Shown in pieces: positions 11,545 to 22,000 of a stretch of 64,000 nucleotides of DNA (position 1 is its first letter; every line of letters begins with the position of its first letter). The DNA comes from Suillus spraguei. Lineage: Eukaryota; Basidiomycota; Agaricomycetes; Boletales; Suillaceae. The stretch spans positions 121,314-185,313 of the forward strand of contig JABCPU010000103.1 in assembly GCA_016800925.1 (NCBI GenBank), in the 5' to 3' direction. The position numbers were made by a program, and so were the translations under genes. The notes beneath the pieces were generated by a model. It saw only the letters and a list, made by a program, of their open reading frames with translations, had not been told where the DNA came from and ran no database searches.

Positions 11545-11640
11545 GGAGACGTGCCACTGTTTTATCTCGCATTCGTGATATTGTCTCCACCATAGATTTC
11601 ACCTCTTCCTCCATTGACTCGATTGCGCTTCCGCTCTTGC
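11545..11640 (+). pseudogene. Fragment related to the 47469-48740 gene
   Basis: One frame reads TVLSRIRDIVSTIDFTSSSI, close to QQVLSRIRDIVLTPDFTPSS in the intact gene at 47.6 kb. Flanks on both sides are decayed. The same fragment sits at the same place after kinase B4 (about 38150-38255), so it was part of the module before duplication. Confidence 0.6.
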
Positions 11641-11939
11641 AGGTGCATAGTTCTCCTCGTTTCTACTTATGCGGCTGTTGTGTCTTTTCAACTAAACCTG
11701 AGCTCCTCCGCCAGATGTTAGAGACGCATGTGTATTACTCTATGCGTTGGTTGCGGGCCGTATCTCTGGTTTTCTGACGCTAATATTATAACTATCACGT
11801 ACGTATATGGCGGTCGAGCTTTCAAGTATATACAATGGCACGTCGAGTCCGGTCTTTCTACAGACATGTTTATTTCACATGTACGAAGTACATCTGTACA
11901 GGCTCGCTGGTACACTGCAGGAATCAAATAGGACGATCT

Positions 11940-12165
11940 ACCAAATTGTGAGGCAATCAGACAGTGACGGGTTCAGAGGAGAGCTTTCCCGTCAATGCAG
12001 CTATACCACCTGTCGTAGCACTGTCATGAACAACCCACTTTTCGTCCGTACCCTAGAAGACATTGTACGCTCTTCATTCCATCCGTTTCTTCTCGACGAC
12101 ATCTTGGATTATTTGATTTCCTTGCGTTATGATCGTCCCATGCTCTCAAAAATCTGTTATAGTCA
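11940..12165 (+). pseudogene. Possible F-box-like fragment
   Basis: This stretch is unique to the module 1/2 junction. One frame contains FHPFLLDDILDYLISLRYDR, which loosely resembles the start of basidiomycete F-box proteins. The flanks give no support, so the assignment is weak. Confidence 0.2.
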
Positions 12166-12175
12166 GCTGAACGTT

Positions 12176-12433
12176 CTAACACGAAGCGAAGTCATCGTTT
12201 GCAGTGTTGAGTAGAGCGGCGGTTTTTGGGTCTGGAATGCAACTGCCATGAGCATCCATCATAGCATTGGAATGTGCTGGTGAATTTTCGGTGACCGTCG
12301 TCGGGCTAGCATCCTCTGAAACAGGCAGGAGAACGTCAAGGAAGTTGGGGTTGATGAGCTCAGGGATAGGGGGGAGTGTGACGTTCTGGGAGGAAGCAGC
12401 GGCAAGAGGGGCGGTTAGAATAGTTGTCGACAT
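12176..12433 (-). pseudogene. Chimeric fragment: DUF2828 5' end joined to NLR-like C-terminal piece
   Basis: From the ATG at 12433 the frame repeats the DUF2828 start (MSTTILTAPLAAASSQNVTL ... SPAHSNAMMDA) with few changes from 4651-4470. It then switches to HGSCIPDPKTAALLNTANDD. That tail resembles the region just after the WD40 repeats of the NLR gene (HGSCILYPTAVVPTPNTTDD, near 19330-19390). The join falls near 12245-12250, where both parents have a short ATG-containing match. The duplicated promoter continues to about 12720. The product would be 85 residues and is probably not functional. Confidence 0.75.
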
Positions 12434-13123
12434 CCTCGGAGTAATGGCAGCGAGAAATGAGATTATGTGGGTTGTCGTGCAGGTGGAGCACGACAAAGAC
12501 ATCTCCTATGTGAACGAGCGCTGTCATTCTCTAAAATAATTGATCGGTCACGACTACCTGAGACACCGTTCAGCACAGCCAGGGGTGGGATGAGTCGACG
12601 ACTGACTCACCTCGAGTCTTTGCCCGTCGTTGCAAATTGAGAACGGGACCGAATTCGAAAGTACATGCATGATATTATCAAATTGACATTCAACCTCGCG
12701 GAGTTCCAAGTTTGAAGGTACGTTCTTGAAGGTATCTGACAATGGAATAAACATTCGATCCCTCTAGATCATGTATAATGAGTTCCAAATTTGTACCAAA
12801 CATGATCGGAGATCTCAACTTTAATTTCGTCGACACGGTGCACGTTCAGCCCGATCAATGATGGTGGACTTCTTCCCTCCTCACATTCTTCAAGGCCTCA
12901 CAGCTTGCTGTCGTCGCAGAATATTTTGGTGGAGAATTAAATATTATGGTAAGCGTGAATGCAAGCTAAAGACGCAGTGAGTAGTAAGGTATATGGTATC
13001 ATCATGGAATAAATACACAGAAAAGAAATACAACATGTATCGCGACTGCAAGGACTCCTCAGACTTGCTACAAGCAAGCGTCAACTCGTTCATATAACTG
13101 GCGGAAGCGGTAATCTCGGGAAG
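12434..13123. other. Duplicated DUF2828 promoter and spacer before kinase A2
   Basis: Bases up to about 12720 repeat the DUF2828 5' flank of 4652-4990. From about 13000 the 3' flank of the A kinases begins (ATGGAATAAATACACAG-type word, shared with 26005 and 31845). The stretch 12720-12990 is unique and shows no gene. Confidence 0.55.
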
Positions 13124-14849
13124 TTACAGCAACTTCTGTCTGTCACATTCCCCCTCAATGTATTCCAAAACTTTATCAACCAAAGGTCGCGTGCCAACGC
13201 GTGGCGACAAACATCGTTCAATATAGCACCAGTAAGCACCCTCAATTACAGGCGGCCTTTTTGGTGGCCTGTTTTGGGATTTGGCCACAGTGACAAGATG
13301 CTCGTTCGCCATATCATAGTACGGGTGCTCGCCAGATAGTACCTAATGAAGCATTTAGAATAATTCACTTGTGACAGATAAGAGAGTCGGCGTTACCTGC
13401 ATCATGACGCAACCAAATGAATAGATATCGCTTGCTTCGTTTGGCTTGCTAACTTCTTCGTCGGGCATTTCGGGATTGAGCGGTATTATTTCCGGAGCAG
13501 CCCAACGAATTGCACCTGGGCCATGAGATTCGAAGAAGGATGTCTCATGGTCCGCCAGCAGGCGCGACAAGCCAAAGTCTGCGAGGAGAGCGTTCCCCTT
13601 CTCATTGATTAGGACGTTAGACTGAATTTTATCAGTAGGGACGACTGGTGAGAAAACTATATGACATACAGGCATAAGATCCCCGTGTATGATTTTTTCG
13701 TGATGCACTGATTCATTGTGTAGCGTGAATAAAGTCACGGAGCTACAAATTCACTTACGATACTGCAAGCCTAAAGTGACATGTAAGAGCTGTATTCGAC
13801 TGATCTGAGCGCGCGTCTATAAGATATAGACAAAAATTCTCACCAGAGTGAAGAGACGATGCATTTTAGGCGGTGACGACTTCTGCCATATTATCTCCAG
13901 ATATTGCTGGAGAGAACCCTTTTCCATCCATGGACAAACTAACGCTGGGATATTGCCAAATTCTTTCGTAGTGCCATACAGAGGCAGTATATACGAGTGT
14001 TCCAGCTCTTGCCAAACATAGACTTCCTGACGCAGTTTCTGGATAAAACGTGATGTTAGATGCTACATGAATCGATTGCGCGAGAACTGACCTTGATCAA
14101 TTTTTTCATGTCTTTTGGGTCCTTTGATGGCACTCTGAAAGCCTTGACTGCAGCGTCTTGCGAAGGCATCTAGTAGAATTGAGCTCATTTTGTGCGATGT
14201 AAACCGATTAATTAACGAACTTCGATACCGTTTCGAGGGAAGGAAACCAATTTGCATTTCCAGACATCGCTGAACCCGCCATAACTGTGGGAGAATTTCT
14301 CGGTGCGTAGTATATACTCCGTAAGATCTTGAGGAGGTTTATCGCGGTATTTTTGGAGGTCAACATCATAGGATCTGGAAATAAAGTCGTCCGATTTCAG
14401 CTTAAAGCGCTGTGTTTTGCGGAGCAATATACACACATATGTAGGTAAGGTTGCGTCAAGGAAGGAATATGATCCTTGCAGTAAGGGTCTTCATGAGCAA
14501 CCGGGGATGTAACAACATCCCAGCTTGAGGATGACCCAGCAGGCGAGATAATGCAAGGCGATTCAGGGTCAGAACTAGTTGTAACAAGATCCGGGACCGA
14601 TTTTGGCCCATTGTAATTGCTCTACAGGTACACGGCATCGAGTCAGTCGTTGTCTGCAAGGCGTCCATTGACAAGTACTTACTGAAGTAGCACCCCTACT
14701 GGTGAAACGTGATATACTAGTAGGCAGTGAGCAATCAATGTGCAACAGTTTCCAGCGATTTGCTAATCATTCGTCAGGTCAGTGTCAATCCACAAGATAG
14801 AAGACTACTTGCTGTTAGATGTTGAATGCTCCGTAACTGGTTGCGACAT
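13124..14849 (-). CDS. TKL-type protein kinase A2
   Basis: Paralogue of A1 with the same exon plan. The candidate start at 14849 is MSQPVTEHSTSNSK. Then come a Ser/Pro-rich stretch, the glycine-rich loop HSYGGFSDVWKCKL, AAVK with the expected lysine, HGDLMP, an intron, NVLINEKGNALL, DFGLSRLL, GAIRWAAPEI, ASDIYSFGCVMMQ and a C-lobe ending CDRQKLL at 13124. The intron after the N-terminal exon uses a GTGTGTATATT donor and a TTTATTTCCAG acceptor, as in the other copies. All kinase motifs I checked are intact. It lies head-to-head with B2. The duplicated DUF2828 promoter fragment lies past its 3' end. Confidence 0.76.
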
Positions 14850-16318
14850 TGCACTGGCGCAGCAACTTGAGCGAAGAGAAGCCTGGATAAATGGAAAGTG
14901 TCAGGAGGTACAGCAAGTGGAGAACGGTCTCATATTTATTGGAATGACGCATCCTTGAGACTTTCACAGAAGTAAAGCATGCACCTACCACATATCAGCA
15001 CGAGCACTCATTTGCAAGTCTTCTGACCTGCCAGGACACGTGATCTTGGCAGTGCGAAGTCTCTAAAACATGAGCGGTGGATAACCACCCTGTTCACGGC
15101 TGGTGAGATCGAATTAATGAATCTACCCTGGCAGGCAACCACAGCCTCAAGATGGACCTGTGGAGTGCAGCAGACCCTTAAGTGTAATATCAACTTGAAG
15201 TAGTAGATCTCACCGCAACTAGTAGTGTTGATACGAGCACTCATCATTAATGCTGTTAACTCTATATCTCCGAATATCACGAAAGCTTATGAAAGAGTCC
15301 GGGGAGTCCGAGTTGTACGACTCGGTGCTATGCCGCCGTTGATGGTTTCAAGCTCTGTGCCAGAGAACAACGTTACCAGTACCTAGTGATGAATATGTAT
15401 GTAAGTGGCAAGCAGGTTTGACCTATAGAATACAATTAGGTGTTCAAGTCTGATAGTAGTATAACATACCCGGGCCATGCGGGATTAGCCTATCGGGGTT
15501 GTTCGGAAGTTCGCGAAACAAGCGCTGGTGAACTGCCTTATCTCTAGATCGATCGATATGTGGAAACTTAAACCTGCAAAGTTCAAATCGCATATAGAAG
15601 TTTCATTTAATTAGTATGCCCAATGCCTCGAGTCTTGTAGGTAGCCTTGGCTAGCCAGTGGATTGGACCAAATTTCAGCTATGACCGATCTGTTACCATT
15701 TGATAAGCCCTAAATCTATTTATGTACTACCGCCTGGTTGCCAGCTGCTGTAAATAAATTTCTCAAAATCTCTGTGCGACCCAGTAAGTACCAGTATGTA
15801 GGCCATGGTAAAGCATCGGAAAACCACCCCAAATATTAAATCTCAGCTGTTTGAATCCATGTCGGCTCTAGTGTTCATATCATATATTGCACTAAACGGC
15901 TTTTTGACAACTTCCACCGTGGAGTGAGGCTAAGTCGCGCGCTAAGAACTAGTACCGAACTTTACAACAAAGTTTGTGCGTCTGACTCTATAGCATCCGT
16001 TATTGGAACTTACCATATCACCCAACCAACCCAGTACCGTCTTTGTTGTCTATGATAAACCTCGTGTATATGCATCGTCCAACTTACTGCTTCGCGGAGG
16101 AATTTGCTTAGCTGTATGGGGTGATAGTGTGGATGTGCTTTTACGTTCAATTCATTCATGCATCGCATATTTAGCATGGTACACTTCAAATGCACACATG
16201 TGGCTGCCGGCTGGGTTCAAAGACTGCACAGTTCTTGCAGTGCTTATGGCATCCTGGCCAAAATATCGCCTACATTCGGCGTCTACATTCCAACATCTTA
16301 TTCCAATAGCCAGAGGTC
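14850..16318. promoter_or_regulatory. Shared intergenic region between divergent kinases A2 and B2
   Basis: About 1.5 kb, the shortest of the four A-B spacers. It keeps blocks shared with the other modules near 15040-15090, 15510-15560 and 16080-16330. No convincing gene is seen. Confidence 0.5.
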
Positions 16319-17834
16319 ATGCCTAGCAATCCGCTGGACCATGCCCCGACAGCTTCTCAACAGGGTTCCAGCATCTCTGATCTGCTTACACGTTTTAGCC
16401 TAGTAGTGAAGTCACCTTTGACGTTCATTCAATGGTCTTACCGAGAAATAGCACCCGTGACTCTCCATTCGTTTGCAGCAGGCTCAGGCGTCGTTCCGAG
16501 TCCAGTCATCTCAGAGTCTTGGACTGTCCTGACGAAAGGTGGCAACATTGATATTCCTGAGTACACAAATTACCTCCCTTAAAATTTATTGGCTGAATTT
16601 TAGAACAGCTTGATGGATTCATCATTGGATTCTTCCAGCTCGACGCCAGCCACTCCGGCTGACTTTCAGCGGCATGTTGTGGGAGAATCTCAATGCAACT
16701 CCCCTCCTGATCTCACCAAACAAGTCATTCGCCGCGAAATATACCCCACGTTGTCGGGTACGTATAGCAACGTTTGGCGATCAATATGGTACCACGACAA
16801 ACGAAAGCATGATGTAAGTGAACCTCATAAAATTCTCGACATACGAATGACTTTCTTAGGTTGCAGTCAAGTCATTGAAAATTCCATTTTCAACCGAGGA
16901 TGAGAAGAGCATGAATTGTCAAGTCCGTTTTTTTCATTCCTGTCCGAGAAAATTTGCTTACGGCTGACTCAGAAATTGATGCACGAAATATCATGCTGGG
17001 CGCAATTACTTCACAAAAACGTTTTGCCACTATACGGAATTGTATACGATTTTGGGCACTTTCCATCATTGGTAACGCCCTGGGTGGATGAGGGGTCGTT
17101 GAATGAATATATCGCTAATCATCGTCTGTCACTGTGGAGCAAGTTGGATATTGTGAGTAGCCTTTTCGGTGCAGATGATGTTTCTCACTCTTATGCTTGC
17201 CACTGGGCCCCAGGCCAAACAAGTAGTAGCTGGCCTTGGCTATCGTTCGTTTTCTTTCATTGTCGCTCAATGACTTTCATTGATTTCAAATATAGTACAC
17301 GCCCATTCTATTGTGCATGGCGATATCTCCGGAGTAAGATCTCTTTCCCTAGCAGTATGATTCACTAACACTGTCTAGCTCAATATCCTGGTCGACCATA
17401 AAGGCAGAGCGCAGTTGTCCGACTTTGGAATCATGTTGTTGCTCGCTGAAATCCCAGCTTCGGCACAGTCATCTGGAGGTGTTCGCTCAGCGGTGCGATG
17501 GACTGATCCTCAGCTATTCGAGCTGCAGACAAGCGGAATAAATCCATGCCGCCCAACGGAGCAGACTGACATCTACTCAATAGGCAGTATTATCCTGCAG
17601 GTAGGGTGCATCTCCTCGTAGCATTTCCCGTTTACCATGTTGCGACTCTAGTTGCTCACAGAATCAATACCTTACTATGATATCAAGGATAACATTCGTG
17701 TCCTTGTATTATCTTCGAAAGGCGTCAAGCCCAAATGTCCTCAAGAAGCGTCGGTCACTAGTGCACAATGGAGTTTTATTCAAAAATGTTGGTCACCTCG
17801 TGGACTCCCAGTCGTCCAACTATCGAGGAAATAG
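16319..17834 (+). CDS. TKL-type protein kinase B2, C-terminal frameshift
   Basis: Paralogue of B1: N-terminal MPSNPLDHAPTASQQ..., the 48-nt intron at 16561-16608 (in-frame stops inside it), LSGTYSNVWRS, VAVKSLK, VTPWVDEGSLNEYI, VHGDISG, NILVD, LSDFGIMLLLAE, RWTDPQLFEL and TDIYSIGSIILQ. Near 17813, one base is missing relative to B3/B4. The frame changes from the expected CWSPRGLPxSRPTIEEIEEF to RGLPVVQLSRK and stops at 17832-17834. The conserved Arg of kinase subdomain XI and about 25 terminal residues are lost; the homologous DNA continues to about 17875. This copy may be inactive, or the base may be a sequence error. Confidence 0.72.
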
Positions 17835-19021
17835 AAGAATTTCTCGAGTGCGAGCTACGGATGGCAGGTTTGCCTTGGCGCAGAACTTGACTCTCAGTAC
17901 GTATGTCTGCACGCTCATGACACGCTCACCAACGGAATATTTCATATAGGCTGTGATTTGCTGCGCCCCTAGCTTTATTCCTTGCTGTATGGACCGGGTT
18001 GTTTCATTACATTGCTTCGTGCCTTATCTCACTAGTCGTACATACATGATGGTGGCCAGAATAGAATATCATGTCCCTATTTCGTTTGATCTTTTGGATA
18101 TATGCAAACAAAATCGTCTGCGATTCAATGGAGTACAAGTGGGCATTACGATATTCATAAAAGATCGCATGCCCTGCCCATCGTGCGAGGATATAAGATA
18201 CAGAGCGTTTATGAATTATGTAACAAATTCAATAATATTGTTCAAGTTCGCGCGAGTGGAACGCTGGTGATTATCCATAAGTATCATATACATGTGAGCA
18301 GCCATCAAAAATACGTCACGTACCTATTGTAGGTAAATACTGAATGCTGAGCCTGAGAGGACGACATAGGTTTGAAAATCTACAAGTCAGACAAAATTCC
18401 CCCTCCTCAAAATGTCAAATAAGTACCCTGGGCCAGTATTCGACGTTTACGCATTGCGAAGTCAATAGTGCAGGCTAGATCACATAATGGACTTCTCTTT
18501 TGCGCGTCTTCTAAGTTACAACGTTTTACATAAATTCCATGTTCATCGAGGCGATGTCGATCCGATCAGTACTGGCACTGAGTCCGAGCCGATTACCATC
18601 ATTAAACAATGCGACCACCTGTCCTAGTGTTTCAGGATAGCGCAGCCTTATCACAGCCTCATTATTTCAATGACTGTTGACAAAATGAAGCTCGTAAGGT
18701 TCTTCATTTCTCTGAGTCTGAGCGCAATGCGCATACGCTATTTCAGCGCATTTCATTCGGCCCTCTCCTTCGTCTTTCATCGGGAGGCCTCTAGCACTGA
18801 CTACTCAGTACTCAGTCCTGTGCAATGAACGCACTCTTAGATATACGAGTTTGATGCTACCAACGATACTAACAGTCTGAATGTCGTGGCTGTTCCGCTT
18901 TACTCTTGGGCTACAACTTGCTTTGTCGGGTTCCACATTCAATTGTTGGAATACAATGATCGTAATTACGAGCTAGAATTATCCAATTCATTGACTGCGA
19001 GTAACAGAAAAGGCTAGGGAC
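17835..19021. other. Conserved downstream block of module 2
   Basis: It has the same GTACGTATGT...CATATAG intron signature near 17900-17949. Next comes an open frame of about 100 codons (17953-18270) whose middle FDLLDICKQNRLRFNG is shared with 31500-31530. The later shared block reaches a GGGCTACAACTTGCTTTG word near 18915-18932 and then stops matching modules 1 and 4. The NLR locus begins just after. Confidence 0.5.
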
Positions 19022-22000
19022 TCACTCATCATAGCAATGCTGCCAGCGCGTCCCATGTGCCATGTGGCTCAAATCAAGCTCAACATGCCCTCTGGGGATG
19101 ATTAACGCGGTCTGAGGATTATATCTAAATGCCTCTCGCGAAGCAGGTGGTACCCAAAATAAGAGCCGACGATTGGGTCCCATCATCCATCCATCGTTTC
19201 CAAGAAGTGTGAACGTCGATCTGCGGTCTTCCTGAGGGGCGCCCTCAAGTAGTTCAGCGGTGTCGCAGAGTGCATGAGTCGAGTCTGATGAGAAGGAAAT
19301 GAAGTTATCGTCTGTAGTGTTGGGTGTGGGGACAACCGCTGTTGGATATAGGATGCAACTACCATGCGGAGACGATGCTGCACAGTCGTCTTCGGCGTGG
19401 TTCTGCAATGACTTCTCAATCGCCGCATACCAGACCCGGACAGTTCCGTCATATGAACAAGAAATGATGCGAGTCCCATCCGGCGATGATGAGACTGAGG
19501 TAATCGAACTAGTGTGCCCTCGCAAGGGCTGACCAACTGGTCGCCCTGTAGCTACATCCCACAGCCAGACAGTCTTATCGTCCGAACCAGAAACAATGCG
19601 AGTCCCATCCAGTGAGAACGAAACTGATCTGACCCAATCAGTATGCCCCTCCAAGGGCTCACCAACTGGCTGCCCCGTCCCTACATCCCACAACCGGACA
19701 GTCTTATCGTCCGAACCAGAAACAATGCGAGTTCCGTTTGGTGAGAACGAGACTGAATTAACCGCATCAGTGTGCCCCAGTAAGGGTTCACCAACGGGTT
19801 GCTGCGTTGCTATATCCCAGAGCCGGATAGTCTTGTCCAAAGAACCAGTCACGATACGTGTTCCATCTGGCGAGAACGAGACTGAGGTAACTCTACGAGT
19901 GTGCCCCCGTAGGGGTTCACCAACTGGCTGCCCTGTTCCTACATTCCACAACCGGACACTCTCATCATCCCAACTAGAAATGATGCGAGTCCCATCCGGC
20001 GAAAACGACACTGGCCCAACATCATCTGTGTTCCCCTGGACCAGTAAAGGTTCACCCACTAACTGCCCAGTCCTTGTATCCCACAGTCGGATAGTCTTGT
20101 CCGCCGAACCCGTTGCGATGCGAATCCCATCCAGAGAGAAAGAGACTGAGAAAACGTTTTCCGTGTGCCCCAGTAAGGGCTGACCGACTGGCTGCCCTGT
20201 CGCTGCATCCAACAGCCGTACAGTCCCATCCACATAACCAGTCACGATGCACGTCGCATCGGGAGATAGCGAGACTGAGGTAATTGTATTAGCGTGTTCT
20301 GCCAAGGACTGACCAACTGGCTGCCCTGTAGCGACATCCCACAGTCGGACAGTGTTATCCGCAGAACCAGACGCGATGTGAGTCCCATCCGGAGAGAACG
20401 AGACTGAGTAGACAATACTACTGTGCCCCAGCAAGGGCTCACCGACTTGCTGCCCTGTTGCTGAATCCCATAGCCGGACAGTCCTATCGAAAGAACCTGT
20501 CACGATGCGACTTCCGTCTGGCGAGAACGAAACTGACCGCACCCAATCAGTATGCCCCCTCAAGGGCTCACAGATAGGTTTCCCTGTCGCTGCATTCCAC
20601 AGCCGGACAGTCATATCCGCGGAACCAGTCGCGATGCGAGTCCCATCCAATGAGAACGAGACTGATTTCACAGAAGAGATGTGCCCTTTCAAGGGCTCAC
20701 CGACTGGCTGCCCTGTCACGGCTTCCCACAGCCGAACAGTCTGATCATCTGAACCAGACACGATGCGTGTCCCATCCGGCGAGAACGATACTGAATTAAC
20801 CCGATCAGTGTGCCCCCGTAAGGGTTCACCCACTAGCTGCTGTGTTGCTACATCCCACAGCCGGACGGTTTCATCGACCGAACCTGTCACGATGCGAGTT
20901 GCGCTTGGCGAGAATGAGACCGATAAGACTCCTTCAGTGTGCCCACATAAGGGATCACCAATGGGCTGCCGTGTTGCTATATCCCACAGCCGGACAGTCT
21001 TATCGTATGAGCAAGACACGATGCGTGTCCCATCCGGCGAGAAAGAAACCGAGGTAACTGACTTGGTGTGCCCCAGCAAGGGCTCGCCTACTGGCTGCCC
21101 AGTCCCTGCATCCCACAGCCGCACAGTACAATCAGACGATCCAGTTGTAATCAGAGTCCCATCCAGTGAGAATGAAACTGAGTTAACGTAATCAGTGTGA
21201 CCGCTGATCACAGTCTGAAAAACCGTCCAATTGATATCTCGTCCAGATGCCACACGAAGAGAGTTGGGAAAGCGTGTAGAAAACATTCTGGATACTGCAG
21301 AGTCGACAGGCGAGAATGGCAGTGCTGATACATAGAGATGAGGTGGGCTGTGCGAGATCATACTGCCAAAGACTTGAATAAATCTCTGCACATCCATTGC
21401 AGCGGATGAGACATTTTCGTATCCGGTGTGACCCTGCAATTGCAATTGCGCGTGAGCGTGTTATCTGACGCTCGATAATATGTGCTCACCTTCAACCACT
21501 TGGCGATAACCGGAAGGGCAGGGACTGCGCCGCTGAGCGCCTTGATAATGCCCAGGACTTCGATCCAGAAGAGTAGTCGCTCATGGTCGAAGAATGATTT
21601 GATTTCTTTGGCCAGTTCTAGATCGAAGTCAGTTGCATGTACGTGGACATGCCAGAATCGGCAAGTATAGGATAGATGTGGGGAAATGCGCTGTTCAACT
21701 CGTTCTAGTAGCCCAGGATCTTCGGAGTTTGAGAGATAAGATGATTTTAAACCGCAGATATTGAAGGAAAGTCCACGTTCCATCACTCGAAGTGATGCGA
21801 AGGCAAGGTCTCGTTGTACGTTCGACAAATCGACAAAGAACTCTCCACTGCATTTAGGGTCTGTAAGGAAGTCGCGGAAGGATGCATGAAGGGGTCGGAT
21901 TGGGGTAGATGAGTTGGTGGTGCCGCTGAGGAGGGATCCCATATGTTCGACCATGATTTGCACTTCGTAATGCTCGCTCTTGTCTGGAAAATGCTTCCGC

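Noticed and set aside
19596..21191. Long plus-strand frames with repeated CPxKGSPTGCP units
   Set aside because: They are the antisense shadow of the minus-strand WD40 repeats.
19400..21210. Regularly spaced repeats that could suggest a CRISPR array
   Set aside because: Units are 129-base WD40 codons inside an open frame; the genome is eukaryotic.
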